NCBI RefSeq assembly: GCF_900168295.1 | Contig: NZ_FVZL01000009.1 | Coordinates: forward strand, 1-64,000 | DNA length: 64,000 nucleotides | Direction of reading: 5' to 3' | Origin: Arthrobacter sp. P2b | Lineage (GTDB): Bacteria > Actinomycetota > Actinomycetes > Actinomycetales > Micrococcaceae | Shown: positions 1 to 9,148 of the stretch, one piece after another | How positions within the stretch are numbered: position 1 is the stretch's first letter | How the letters are laid out: each line of letters opens with the position of its first letter | Made by a program: the position numbers and the translations under genes | The notes under the pieces: model-generated | Seen by the model: the letters and a program-made list of their open reading frames with translations, nothing else | What the model was told of the DNA's origin: nothing | The model's database searches: none

Positions 1-105
1 CGGCACCCCAACATTCATCCCCCCACCCCACATCGACCCCCCCCAAAAACCCCAACAAAACCACTACTTCAAACCCCCACCACCACCCCACCCCAAGGAA
101 TAAAG
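1..105. other. C-rich, G-poor low-complexity tract
   Basis: The plus strand is dominated by runs of C separated by A and T and has almost no G, unlike the rest of the window. The minus strand therefore carries several runs of four or more G, which could form a G-quadruplex. It lies upstream of the DUF2071 gene. No coding potential was recognised in it, and it could also be a repeat or the edge of a larger low-complexity block cut by the window. Confidence 0.5.
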
Positions 106-211
106 CGGGTGTTTCATGCTGGACGAGCGGTTCCAAGGGATCATGAGCAAACGGGTTCGGAGCGGTCGGCCGCAAAGAGCCGTGAAGAGCCGCAAAGAAG
201 GGAACCTGCAC

Positions 212-985
212 ATGACGGATCGTGTGGATGCAGCAGCCTTTTGGCCTGCCCCTCCTGAATTGCCCCCGCCCGCCGTCATGGACCAGCGCTGGACTGACGC
301 CATTTTCCTGCACTGGCGGATACCCGAACCGGTGGCTGCCCGCTTTATGCCGGCAGGAGTACGGCCGGACCTCTTTGATGGAACGTCATGGGTGGGCCTT
401 ATCGGCTTTCGCATGAAGGATGCAGGCATCGGCGGCGGCCCCGGAGTTCCTTATTTTGGGAGCTTCAATGAGGTCAACGTGCGCCTCTACTCAAGGGAAC
501 CGGACGGAACCCGCGGCGTCGTTTTCCTGAGTCTGGACGCGAACCGGCTGCCCGTAGTCCTCGCAGCACGGGCAGCCGAAATACCCTACGTCTGGTCGCG
601 GATAAGCTACCGGGAGGCCAGGTCCGGGCGCGCGCCGGAGGAAATCACAGGCTACTCCGTCAGACGATTCAGGCAGGGAGCACACAGCACGTTCAGCGTC
701 ATTCCTGACCTCGGGACTCCGGTCGATGACCCGCTGTCCATCCACCTCACTGCAAGGTTCGGCATGCACGGCAGATTCCGAGGCCGGACAATCTACATCC
801 CGAACACCCATGAACCGTGGCCGCTTTACGCGGCACAACTCCATGACCTTCAGGACGACCTCGTGCAGTCGGCAGGCATCAGTGTGAGCGGTCCGCCGGA
901 TTCTGTCCTCTACTCACCCGGAGTGCGGACCAGGTTCGGCCGGCCCCGGGTGGTAAGACACCGTGGCAAGCTGCCTGGGGCTTAG
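212..985 (+). CDS. DUF2071 family protein (YqjF-like)
   Basis: A 257-residue soluble protein resembling the DUF2071/YqjF family, which shares the acetoacetate-decarboxylase-like fold; the biochemical role of the family is not established. Typical features are the early W..HW segment (DQRWTDAIFLHW), a VGLIGF stretch and the FNEVNVRLY segment. The frame is open back to position 116, but the ATG at 212 is preferred because a GAAGGGAA ribosome-binding site lies just upstream and the extra N-terminus is low-complexity and basic. The stop overlaps that of the convergent gene at 982, so the two genes share their 3' ends. Function cannot be stated beyond the family. Confidence 0.75.
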   Translation: MTDRVDAAAFWPAPPELPPPAVMDQRWTDAIFLHWRIPEPVAARFMPAGVRPDLFDGTSWVGLIGFRMKDAGIGGGPGVPYFGSFNEVNVRLYSREPDGTRGVVFLSLDANRLPVVLAARAAEIPYVWSRISYREARSGRAPEEITGYSVRRFRQGAHSTFSVIPDLGTPVDDPLSIHLTARFGMHGRFRGRTIYIPNTHEPWPLYAAQLHDLQDDLVQSAGISVSGPPDSVLYSPGVRTRFGRPRVVRHRGKLPGA

Positions 986-1302
986 GCGTCCCGCCAGCCT
1001 TGTCCTTCGCTGAAGGTCGCCACGAGCGTGCCTACCCCGGGCTGCAACGAGTTGGAAGGGTCGAAGTACAGCGACGCCTCGGAAGCGCGGCTGTGGGTGA
1101 TCAGCTGTTCCGCTTCAAGCTTTGCCTCAGGGGCGGTGGCTCCGATGATGCCCGTCCGCGCGGGAAGCTCGGGGGTGTGCACCACCTCGGCGTCCGTCTG
1201 GGTCAAAGGGATCGTGGTGCCGGAGTTGATCTCATCATGGGGAAACTCAAACTCGGCATCGGGGGACGCGGCAGGAATGGTGTACTCCAGGAAGTAAGTC
1301 AT
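982..1302 (-). CDS. Hypothetical protein, 106 aa
   Basis: A small soluble protein of about 106 residues with no signal peptide or membrane segment and no family I can name. It starts MTYFLEYTIPAAS, is rich in acidic residues and ends with an EGQGWRDA tail. The ATG at 1302 follows an AAAGGTGGG ribosome-binding site, which fits better than the ATG ten codons upstream. It overlaps the convergent DUF2071 gene by four bases at the stop codons. Codon use looks like that of its neighbours, so I regard it as real, but no function is assigned. Confidence 0.6.
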   Translation of the reverse strand: MTYFLEYTIPAASPDAEFEFPHDEINSGTTIPLTQTDAEVVHTPELPARTGIIGATAPEAKLEAEQLITHSRASEASLYFDPSNSLQPGVGTLVATFSEGQGWRDA

Positions 1303-1403
1303 GAACCCACCTTTGCAGAAACGCACCATCATCGAAAGTCACCTCTCCCAGCCTGTACTAATTGCGTATTCCCACGTCAGCGCAGCACTCCTATACTGAC
1401 CGC

Positions 1404-2201
1404 ATGTTGATGTCGCTGTGGTTCGGCGTCATAGCATCCAGTGCATTGGTTCTGGGTGCCTTCATTGGTGTCCGGTTTGAACTTCCGAAGCGACTCCTCG
1501 CCATGCTTCTGGCGTTCGCCGCCGGGGCGCTGATCACAGCACTGGCCTTCGAACTGTTCGAAGATGCCTATGAACGTGGCGGGATCATCCGCGCAGCCAT
1601 CGGGCTGATAGGTGGCGCGGTGGTGTTCACGGTCCTCAGCGCTTTGCTGGACCGTTGGGCGCAACCCGGAAAGCAGGAGCAGGCCACGCCTGCGGACGAG
1701 TTCCAAGGCAGCGCCAAACTCGATACGGATGCCGCCGCGTCCGATAGAGCTCCCACTTCTGCCTCAACACGGGGAGCGGCAGGGCTGGCTTTGTTGGCCG
1801 CGGTGACCCTGGACGGAGTGCCGGAGAACGTTGCCCTGGGAATCGCCCTGGGTGAAGGCACCGGTGGGTTGGCCCTGCTCGCGGCCATCTTTGTCTCCAA
1901 CTTCCCGGAAGCCCTTGTCGGCTCAGCTTCCATGCGAAGCCAAGGGCGTTCAACCGGCAGTATCCTGGCTCTCTGGCTGGGCTGTGCGGCCTTGCTGGTC
2001 GTCGCCGTTGTTGTCGGCGCCGGGCCGCTGTCAGGAACGGACCCGGAGGCCATCTCGATACCGTTGGCATTCGCTGCCGGCGCCGTCATCGCTTCCCTGG
2101 CAGACACACTAATGCCCGAGGCCTACGAACACGGCGGCCCGGCCGTCGCGCTCAGCACCGCGGCCGGGTTCGTCCTGGCATTCGTGTTGTCGCTGGCCTG
2201 A
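1404..2201 (+). CDS. ZIP-like metal transporter family protein
   Basis: An integral membrane protein of about 265 residues with eight predicted hydrophobic segments and a hydrophilic Ala/Thr/Asp-rich loop after the third (about residues 90-130), the topology of ZIP zinc/iron permeases. The two core helices carry LDGVPENVALG and VSNFPEALVGS. In well-studied ZIP proteins these positions read HNxPEG-like, so the metal-binding histidines appear replaced by Asp and Ser; substrate is therefore uncertain. A TATACT box at 1392-1397 lies only six bases before the ATG at 1404, so the transcript may be leaderless. A second ATG at 1410 is possible. Monocistronic as far as can be seen. Confidence 0.7.
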   Translation: MLMSLWFGVIASSALVLGAFIGVRFELPKRLLAMLLAFAAGALITALAFELFEDAYERGGIIRAAIGLIGGAVVFTVLSALLDRWAQPGKQEQATPADEFQGSAKLDTDAAASDRAPTSASTRGAAGLALLAAVTLDGVPENVALGIALGEGTGGLALLAAIFVSNFPEALVGSASMRSQGRSTGSILALWLGCAALLVVAVVVGAGPLSGTDPEAISIPLAFAAGAVIASLADTLMPEAYEHGGPAVALSTAAGFVLAFVLSLA

Positions 2202-2277
2202 CCGGCCCCGCTCCGCCGAAACACCGCCCGCCAGCATGCCGCCACCCAGGAGGGATCGCCTCCCCGGAGAGAAGCCG

Positions 2278-4800
2278 CTACTTACCGAGGCCGGCCTTAC
2301 GGAGGGCCTCGGCCATTGCCGTATTCACGGGTGCGGGCTTAGGCGACTGGCCACGTCCCCCAGGGGGATTAGGCGGCTTCTGGCCGCCGGACCGCTGCGG
2401 ATCCTGCCGGCCGGAACCACCGGACTTCTGTGCTCCACCACGCTCCGCGGCCGGCCGTCCCTCAGACCTTCCAGCACCTGGCTGTCCGGAACCTGCTCTT
2501 CCCGATCCAGGTTGTCCCGAACCCGGCCGTCCGGACCCGGCCCTTCCAGCACCGCCTCCCCTGGATCCCTGCCCGCCCGAGGAAGGTTCGTCGTCGAGCC
2601 TCAACGTCAGGGAAATCCTCTTACGCTCGGGGTCCGCCTCCAGAACCTTCACCCGGACCACCTGCCCGGACTTCACCACCTCGCGGGGATCGGATACGAA
2701 TCGGTTGGCCAGGGCCGAGACGTGGACCAGCCCATCCTGGTGCACGCCCACGTCCACAAACGCGCCGAAGGCCGCAACGTTGGTCACCGTTCCCTCCAGC
2801 ACCATCCCGGGCTTGAGGTCGGAAATCTTCTCGATGCCCTCGGAGAACGTCGCCGCAGCAAAGGCAGGGCGCGGGTCGCGTCCCGGCTTGTCCAGTTCGG
2901 TGAGGATGTCAGTGACCGTAGGCAGGCCGAATGTGTCATCCACGAAGTCCCGCGGATCCAGTGAAGAAGCCGGTGCTGAGCCGGCCGCAACGAGGATCTT
3001 GCGTGCCACAGCGTAAGCCTCCGGGTGAACGCTGGAAGCGTCCAGCGGCTCCGCTCCCCCGGTGATCCGCAGGAAGCCGGCACACTGCTCGAAAGCTTTG
3101 GCACCCAGCCGCGGCACCTTCTTGAGGTCGGCGCGCTTCGCGAACGGGCCGTTCTGGTTCCGGTAGGCCACGATGTTTTCGCTCAGCAAGGGCCCGACGC
3201 CGGCCACCCGGCTCAGGAGCGCGGGTGAGGCGGTGTTGACGTCCACCCCCACCGCGTTCACGCAGTCCTCCACCACGGCGTCCAGGCTCCGGTCGAGTTT
3301 CGATGCCGTCACGTCATGCTGGTACTGGCCCACGCCGATGGACTTCGGGTCGATCTTCACCAGTTCAGCGAGCGGATCCTGCAGGCGCCGGGCGATGGAC
3401 ACCGCGCCGCGCAGGGAAACGTCCATGCCCGGCAATTCGGCGGCTGCGAGCGCGGATGCGGAATAGACGGACGCCCCGGCTTCGGAGACCACAAGCTTCT
3501 GTGGCTTCCGGTCCACGTTGGGCAGCCGCTTGATCAGCTCGGCTGCGAGCTTGTCCGTCTCCCGCGACGCCGTGCCGTTGCCGATCGCCACGAGCTCGAC
3601 GGCGTGCTGCCGCGCCAGCCGCTCCAGCGTCGCCAATGCTTCGTCCCACTTCCGGGCCGGAGCGTGCGGGTACACCGTATCGGTGGCCACGACCTTTCCC
3701 GTGCCGTCCACCACCGCGACCTTTACGCCCGTGCGCAGGCCCGGATCCAAGCCAAGCGTGGCGCGGTTACCCGCAGGGGCGGCCAGCAGGACGTCGCGCA
3801 GGTTGGCTGCGAACACCCGGACGGCTTCGTCCTCGGCCGCGGCGAACATCCTGCCGCGGAGGTCGGCCGTGAGCCTGGCCAGAACCCGGGACCGCCAGGC
3901 CAGCTGCGCGGTCTGCATCAGCCACGCATCGGCGGGACGGCGGCGGTCGGCGACCCCGAGGCACCTTGCCACCGCGGACTCGTACCGTGAGCGGGCGGCG
4001 GCCAGGGCGTCGTCGTCCGCCGGATCTGCCTCGGCGAGGTCGAGCTCAAGGACGCCATCCTTTTCCCCGCGCAGCAGTGCGAGGACCCGGTGGGACGGCA
4101 TGCCGGCGGGTGCCTGGGCGAAGTCGAAGTAGTCGGCGAACTTCTGGCCCTCGGTTTCCTTGCCCTTCTTCACGCGGGACACCATCCGGCCCTGCGTCCA
4201 CAGCCGCTCGCGGAGGTTGGCGGCGAGGTCCGGGTCCTGCGCCACCCGCTCCACCAAAATGGCGCGGGCACCGGCGAGCGCTGCGGCGGCATCCCCAATG
4301 GCGTGTGCGGTGTTCAGGTACTTCGCGGCTTCACGATCGGGGTCGAGGTCCGGACGCTTCAGGAGGGCATCGGCGAGGGGTTCCAGGCCTGCTTCGCGCG
4401 CAATCTGCGCTTTGGTCCGTCGCTTGGATTTGAAGGGCAGGTAGATGTCCTCGAGCCGCGACTTCGTGTCCGCAGCGAGCACCGCCTTCTTCAGCTCGGG
4501 GGTGAGTTGGCCTTGCGCTTCGATCGCTTCGAGGACGGCACGACGGCGGTCCGCCAGTTCGCGGAGGTAGCGCAGGCGGTCGTCGAGTTCACGGAGCTGG
4601 GTGTCATCGAGCGTCCCGGTGGCTTCCTTGCGGTACCGGGCGATGAACGGGACTGTCGACCCGCCGTCGAGCAGCTCGACAGCCGCCTTCACCTGCCAGG
4701 CCTTCACGCCCAGCTCTTCAGCGATCTGGGCGTAGATGGCGTCGTCCGGCTTTGAGGCAGCAGATGCAACGGAAGAGGGCGCTTGCGGCAGTTGAGTCAC
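2278..4800 (-). CDS. tex: Tex family RNA-binding transcription accessory protein
   Basis: An 840-residue Tex (toxin expression) homologue. The order is a helical N-terminal Tex domain, a YqgF/RuvC-like domain near residue 345 (GLDPGLRTGVKVAVV), a double helix-hairpin-helix region (VGPLLSENIVAYR) and an S1 RNA-binding domain at about 660-730 (GTVTNVAAFGAFVDVGV). Tex proteins bind nucleic acid and are linked to transcription fidelity and virulence-gene expression. The last 100 residues form a low-complexity Gly/Arg/Ser/Pro tail with repeated GSGxPGSG units and a short conserved end (AEALRKAGLGK). I chose the GTG at 4800, preceded by AAGGCAAG, because the upstream 52 codons do not look like Tex. 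The gene stands alone. Confidence 0.93.
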   Translation of the reverse strand: MTQLPQAPSSVASAASKPDDAIYAQIAEELGVKAWQVKAAVELLDGGSTVPFIARYRKEATGTLDDTQLRELDDRLRYLRELADRRRAVLEAIEAQGQLTPELKKAVLAADTKSRLEDIYLPFKSKRRTKAQIAREAGLEPLADALLKRPDLDPDREAAKYLNTAHAIGDAAAALAGARAILVERVAQDPDLAANLRERLWTQGRMVSRVKKGKETEGQKFADYFDFAQAPAGMPSHRVLALLRGEKDGVLELDLAEADPADDDALAAARSRYESAVARCLGVADRRRPADAWLMQTAQLAWRSRVLARLTADLRGRMFAAAEDEAVRVFAANLRDVLLAAPAGNRATLGLDPGLRTGVKVAVVDGTGKVVATDTVYPHAPARKWDEALATLERLARQHAVELVAIGNGTASRETDKLAAELIKRLPNVDRKPQKLVVSEAGASVYSASALAAAELPGMDVSLRGAVSIARRLQDPLAELVKIDPKSIGVGQYQHDVTASKLDRSLDAVVEDCVNAVGVDVNTASPALLSRVAGVGPLLSENIVAYRNQNGPFAKRADLKKVPRLGAKAFEQCAGFLRITGGAEPLDASSVHPEAYAVARKILVAAGSAPASSLDPRDFVDDTFGLPTVTDILTELDKPGRDPRPAFAAATFSEGIEKISDLKPGMVLEGTVTNVAAFGAFVDVGVHQDGLVHVSALANRFVSDPREVVKSGQVVRVKVLEADPERKRISLTLRLDDEPSSGGQGSRGGGAGRAGSGRPGSGQPGSGRAGSGQPGAGRSEGRPAAERGGAQKSGGSGRQDPQRSGGQKPPNPPGGRGQSPKPAPVNTAMAEALRKAGLGK

Positions 4801-4976
4801 CAGAACATCTTGCCTTACCCGCCTGTCCGGCTCCACTGCCGGTTCCACCGCGGAGTGAGCTGGCAGCCGTTGCAGGGCGTCCGAATGGTGCCGGGCAAGG
4901 GTATTCCGCTCCCGCCCGCAAAGTGCTGTAGTGGAGGTGCCGTCACAGGCACCCACTGCTCAGGGAAGAGGCCGCC

Positions 4977-5273
4977 ATGCGCGAACTGCTTGTTGTGTTT
5001 CAGGAGGGGTTCGAGGAAGCCAATGTCACCGTGACGGTCAACGGTAAACAGGCGTGGCGGGAGCTCGGCGTTTCCACCAACCCCATCCTCGGCATAGCGT
5101 CCGAGGTTTCGGTGGAGCTGCCGGCGAAGGGCGCGCACGTGGGGGTTGAGGTGACCAACCGCGGCCTTAAGGCGATCACGAAGGTCAGCGGCAAGCCCAA
5201 AAGCGTGCTCGTGTCGATCGAGGACGGCAGGCTGGTCATGACAGAAGGGACGGGCCGGGAGGCGGTTTTGTAG
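4977..5273 (+). CDS. Hypothetical protein, 98 aa
   Basis: A 98-residue protein with an alternating hydrophobic pattern that suggests a small beta-sandwich (VTVTVNGKQ, SVELPAKGAHVGVEV, KSVLVSIEDGRLVM). No signal peptide or membrane segment is visible and I do not recognise the family. It is divergent from tex, with 176 bases between the starts, and convergent with the Old Yellow Enzyme gene, from which it is separated by a strong hairpin. Coding is likely because the frame fills the space between defined regulatory regions and has normal codon bias. Confidence 0.55.
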   Translation: MRELLVVFQEGFEEANVTVTVNGKQAWRELGVSTNPILGIASEVSVELPAKGAHVGVEVTNRGLKAITKVSGKPKSVLVSIEDGRLVMTEGTGREAVL

Positions 5274-5451
5274 CCAGTGTTTCCGCCCTTGAATCTTGTC
5301 CCACTTAAGGCCTAGTAAAAGTCCATTCGATGGAGTAGCATCTGATCACCGCCGGCTTCCAGAGGGGCCCGGCGGGCCAAATTGAATAAAAGCCGAAGGT
5401 CGTCGGATGGCCTTGGGCTCTCGTTGCCGGTCCCAGCACACCGGCAGCCAA

Positions 5452-5485
5452 CAACGGCGGCACCCAAAGCCGGGTGCCGCCGTTG
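5452..5485. terminator. Bidirectional hairpin terminator
   Basis: A perfect 14-bp inverted repeat (CAACGGCGGCACCC and its complement) with a six-base loop lies between convergent genes ending at 5273 and 5503. There is no long U tract, which is common for actinobacterial terminators. It sits 17 bases past the stop of the minus-strand gene. Confidence 0.8.
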
Positions 5486-5502
5486 TCGCGAATTCGGGCT
5501 GC

Positions 5503-6573
5503 TTAGCTTTGGTAGACGGGGTAGTCCGTGTAGCCTTCGGCGCCCTCGGCGTAGAACGTGGACGGGTCCGGCTGGTTCAACGGCAGGCTTTCCTTCCAGC
5601 GGCGGGCGAGATCCGGGTTGGCGATGGCGGGACGGCCCACCACCACAGCGTCGGCGTGGCCCTCAGCGACAAGGTTGACTGCTTCCTCACGCGTGGTGAT
5701 GACACCGAATCCGGTGTTGACCAGGAACGTGCCGCCGAAACGGGCGCGGAGGTCCTGGACCAGTTCACCCGTGGGTTCGTGGTGCAGGATGCTCAGGTAG
5801 GCAAGGTTGAGCGGGGCGATGCTGTCCACCAGGACTTCATAGGTGGCGCGGACGTCGGCGGCGTCGGTCTCGGAGATGCCCTGGACGTTGTGCTCCGGGG
5901 AGATCCGGATGCCCACCCGGTTTGCACCCAGCGCGGCCACTACCGCGTTGACTGTCTCGATGACAAAACGCGCCCGGTTTTCCGGGGAGCCGCCGTAGCT
6001 GTCGGTCCGGACGTTGGAGTTGGGGGCCAGGAATTCATGCAGGAGATAGCCGTTGGCCGAGTGCAGCTCGACGCCGTCGAAGCCGGCTTCCACGGCGTTC
6101 AGTGAGGCGTTGACGATTTCCTGGATCAGCAGGGGCAGTTCGTCGGTGGTGAGGGCGTGCGGCACGGGGTAGGGCTGCTTTCCGGAGGGGGTCCGGACTT
6201 CACCTTCAATGGCGACGGCGCTCGGCGCCACGAGCGGGTGGCCGCCGGTGATGTCCGGGTGCGAGACCCGGCCGCCGTGCATGATTTGCGCGAACATCCG
6301 GCCGCCCTCTGCATGGACGGCGTCGGTGACCTTCTTCCACCCCGCTACCTGTTCCTCGGTGACGATGCCGGGCTGGCCCGGGTAGGAGCGGCCCGCCGGG
6401 CTGGGGTAGGTGCCTTCGCTGACGATAAGCCCCAAGGAGGCGCGCTGGCGGTAATGCTCGACGAGGAGGGGGCCGGGGACACCTTCCTCACCCGCGCGGA
6501 GCCGGGTCAAGGGCGCCATGACCAAGCGGTTGGGAAGCTCAAGTTCGCCGAGGGTGAGAGGGGAAAACAGCAT
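5503..6573 (-). CDS. Old Yellow Enzyme family alkene reductase
   Basis: A 356-residue FMN-dependent TIM-barrel enzyme of the NemA/N-ethylmaleimide reductase branch, which reduces activated alkenes, quinones or nitro compounds with NAD(P)H in the cytoplasm. It begins LFSPLTLGELELPNRLVM, carries the QIMHGGRVSHPD substrate region, the GVELHSANGYLLHEFL strand, the YGGSPENRARF motif and the C-terminal phosphate-binding DAVVVGRPAIANPDL. Length is normal for the family. The ATG at 6573 follows a clear GAAAGGAA site; 32 in-frame upstream codons were excluded for lack of similarity. Transcription appears to end at the hairpin at 5452-5485. Confidence 0.92.
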   Translation of the reverse strand: MLFSPLTLGELELPNRLVMAPLTRLRAGEEGVPGPLLVEHYRQRASLGLIVSEGTYPSPAGRSYPGQPGIVTEEQVAGWKKVTDAVHAEGGRMFAQIMHGGRVSHPDITGGHPLVAPSAVAIEGEVRTPSGKQPYPVPHALTTDELPLLIQEIVNASLNAVEAGFDGVELHSANGYLLHEFLAPNSNVRTDSYGGSPENRARFVIETVNAVVAALGANRVGIRISPEHNVQGISETDAADVRATYEVLVDSIAPLNLAYLSILHHEPTGELVQDLRARFGGTFLVNTGFGVITTREEAVNLVAEGHADAVVVGRPAIANPDLARRWKESLPLNQPDPSTFYAEGAEGYTDYPVYQS

Positions 6574-6676
6574 GCGCAGTTCCTTTCGAAGGCTGAAGTT
6601 CGTACTGTTCATGCCAACTGGGGCGCGCGTGCAACTATTCCGGGTGCGACCGGAATCACACCGGGTCATCCGCTTA

Positions 6677-7624
6677 CTAGGGCGGTGTTGCCACTCCCGG
6701 GCAGCCCTGGCCTTGCGGGTTAGCGTTGCAGTCGTCAGCGTAGTTGCGGGTCAGGGAACGCCAGACGCTGACAGTCTGCGGCGGAGCATTGAACTGTCCC
6801 TGGCCGGGGATGGGCAGGGGCGGGCCGGCATTGACGGAGTACGTTCCCTGGAAAGACGTGGTCAGTACTACTTGGAAGTCGCCGGTTTCGCCGTAGGCGT
6901 GGCTTGTCCGCGTCTTTTCACCCCACCGGTCCTGTGGGAGCGGGCCACCCATTGAGGGCTGTGGGCCGAACACCGTGCCGTCGCCGTAATTCCAGGTGTA
7001 TTGGACCGGGGTTGCCACCACATGCACGGCCTGGCCGAACATCGTGATGTCGAACTGCTGTTCGATGGCTTCGGCGTAGAAGTTTGTCTCAGCACCTCGC
7101 AGCGTGTGCGGGCTGGGCTGGGCCACGACTGTCCCGGCACTGATTGGAAGGCTCTGGAACTCCCGCTGGATATCGGCTGCGATTCGGGGCAGCAGGTCCT
7201 CGGGCCGAGCGTCATAGAGGCAGGTTGGGCCGGAGTGGATCGCCCAGACTGCGCCAGGAACACCCCGCGGCTTCGAGTACCAAATGACAGGAATGCCTTC
7301 TTCACCGTCCGGCCCGTTAGTGCACTCCACCTGGCGCCCAAGGCATTCAGTATCAAAGTCGCCGCCACCCAGGTGGCATTGAAGTTCGTATTTGTACTCA
7401 TTGGGGTCGGTGCTCACAGTGGTTGGTCCAATGCGAACAAATTCGCCAGTGTCGGGGTCAGTTCCCCAGTTATCAGCACCCATTTGAAGCCCGGAGTCAA
7501 CGAAACCCCCACCGATATGTGGCCTCTCTTTTGACGCCTCTTCCGCATAGGCAGTCAAAAGAGAGCTCGTCAAAAACACCACGCAGCAGGCGAGGATTGC
7601 GAGGACCTTGCCCATGTAATGCAT
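6677..7624 (-). CDS. Secreted PKD-domain-like protein
   Basis: A protein of about 315 residues with an N-terminal Sec signal (hydrophobic VLAILACCVVFLTSSLLTAYA) and an extracellular part containing a PKD-like beta-sandwich near the C-terminus (WNYGDGT followed by HAYGETGDFQVVL). Pairs of cysteines (for example QCHLGG and CLGRQVEC) suggest disulfides. It lies two bases after the stop of the lipoprotein gene at 7627, so the two form an operon and probably act together at the cell surface. The ATG at 7624 was chosen for that coupling; the ATG at 7615 is equally possible. PKD domains mediate binding; the ligand here is unknown. Confidence 0.72.
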   Translation of the reverse strand: MHYMGKVLAILACCVVFLTSSLLTAYAEEASKERPHIGGGFVDSGLQMGADNWGTDPDTGEFVRIGPTTVSTDPNEYKYELQCHLGGGDFDTECLGRQVECTNGPDGEEGIPVIWYSKPRGVPGAVWAIHSGPTCLYDARPEDLLPRIAADIQREFQSLPISAGTVVAQPSPHTLRGAETNFYAEAIEQQFDITMFGQAVHVVATPVQYTWNYGDGTVFGPQPSMGGPLPQDRWGEKTRTSHAYGETGDFQVVLTTSFQGTYSVNAGPPLPIPGQGQFNAPPQTVSVWRSLTRNYADDCNANPQGQGCPGVATPP

Positions 7625-7626
7625 GT

Positions 7627-8295
7627 TTACCGGATCAGCCCTAGGTCGTTGACCACCCATTCTGCACCGGCGAAATTCACCATCGCAACGCTTCCCGCAT
7701 TCGTTGCAGCTGTCTTCTCTTGATATGGGCTGCCGTCTTGGTTATGGATAAGGAGTTCTTTCTGCAGCACCTGAAGAACGACTTGCGTATCGCCGTCAGC
7801 TGACGGCTTTGCGGTTGCAACCGGAATTTCTATTTGGCCGCCAGAAATCCATCTGCCCTCCGCCCAAGCAGCTTCAATATCGCTGATGAGTCCCTGACAA
7901 AAAGAGCATTCAGCTTTGGACAGCTTCGATAGGGCAGCGGTGTCACCCGTCTCGTATGCATAGCTCAGGACCGAGAACCAATACTTAGTAAATGCTTCAG
8001 CGCCTTCCTTCGTCTCCGTCTTTGCGACCTCGGGCAGGACTGGAACGGGGACGTTTTGGGCGGGGCCGGACGCGTCGGCGGGTTTGTACACCGCGCTGGG
8101 TGTGGGCGTTGGGGACGGAGTTGGGTCGGAGGTGGCAGAAGTTGTAGGCGCTGGGGACGAGGTACCGGGATCTGCAGGTGCTCCGCCAGCGCAACCCGCC
8201 AACGCCAGGCAAGTAGCAGCAGCAAACACAACTGCTCCGGACCGCAAGCCGCGGGACATAAAGCCACGGGACATAAAGACGTTGAGTGATGTCAT
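7627..8295 (-). CDS. Lipoprotein, DUF6318-like
   Basis: A 222-residue lipoprotein. The signal sequence ends in a lipobox LALAGC, after which a Thr/Ser/Pro-rich linker ([18 protein letters not shown]) leads to a globular domain with [15 protein letters not shown] and a CSFC pair, the pattern I associate with the actinobacterial DUF6318 family of unknown function. The start at 8295 has a GGGGG stretch upstream. The n-region contains a 15-bp tandem duplication (8247-8276) that encodes [10 protein letters not shown]. The following gene encodes a secreted PKD-like protein, so the pair is likely a surface complex. Confidence 0.72.
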   Translation of the reverse strand: MTSLNVFMSRGFMSRGLRSGAVVFAAATCLALAGCAGGAPADPGTSSPAPTTSATSDPTPSPTPTPSAVYKPADASGPAQNVPVPVLPEVAKTETKEGAEAFTKYWFSVLSYAYETGDTAALSKLSKAECSFCQGLISDIEAAWAEGRWISGGQIEIPVATAKPSADGDTQVVLQVLQKELLIHNQDGSPYQEKTAATNAGSVAMVNFAGAEWVVNDLGLIR

Positions 8296-8463
8296 GGCCG
8301 CTATTCCCCCAGTAGTTTCAAGACGGCTTACTCCGGACAGTGCCTTAAGGGTAGCCCACGTCACAATCCACCGATCAAACTTATCCACAGGCACCCGCTT
8401 CCGGTTCTACCACCCGGACAAAGCCAAGGAAAAGTCATAGGAAAAGGGCTCCCTCAGAAGAAG

Positions 8464-9144
8464 CTACTTCTGCGGTGGCAGCACCAACTCCCCCGTCTTG
8501 TCCGTCGACAAGGCGAGCGACGAGACATACTGCGGGCCGCCGTCGGGCCCGTCCTGGGCAGAGCGCACCATGTCCGGACGCTCAAACTCAATGCCCGTGA
8601 CGTGGCACAGGAGCTTGGCGTCGCTGGGGTTCCCGTCGGCGTCGAACATGGGCAGGTCGATGCCGTCGTCGGTGCGCCGCAGGTAGTAGCGCCCCCGAGT
8701 CAGAAGAGCCAGCAGAGGCGGAAGAACCACAGCGAGGCCCACCGCGAAGATCGGCGAATACGGCTGGATTGCGGAACCGAATGCCCCGAAGAACACAGCG
8801 ATCGAGATGCCCGCGGACACCAGCATGGACACGAAGCCCACCGGGTTCACGGCGTAAAGCATTCCCCGGCGGAACTCGGGCACCTTGGGCGAGATCTTCA
8901 GGACGTACTTGTTGATGGCGATATCGGACGCCACAGTGACAACCCAGGCCATGGCGCAGTTCGCGTAGAAGCCAAGGATGGTGTTGAGGAAGTCGAACAT
9001 GTTGGCTTCCATCAGGACCAGCGCAATCGCCAGGTTCACCACCACGAACACCATCCGGCCCGGATACGTCTTGGTGATCCGGGTGAAGCTGTTCGTCCAC
9101 GCCAGCGAGCCGGAGTAAGCATTGGTGACGTTGATCTTGATCTG
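8464..9144 (-). pseudogene. C-terminal fragment of a purine/cytosine permease (NCS1 family)
   Basis: Only the C-terminal half of a cytosine/purine permease remains, from [15 protein letters not shown] (a conserved transmembrane segment of this family) to a soluble tail ending LVLPPQK. About 225 residues are recognisable; full-length relatives are roughly twice as long or more. The similarity stops at about 9144, where the sequence runs directly into the 3' part of bioB on the opposite strand. The frame continues for 20 codons beyond the junction only by chance. No promoter or ribosome-binding site is available, so the fragment is presumably dead. Four or five membrane segments can still be seen. 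Confidence 0.8.
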
Positions 9145-9148
9145 CGAA

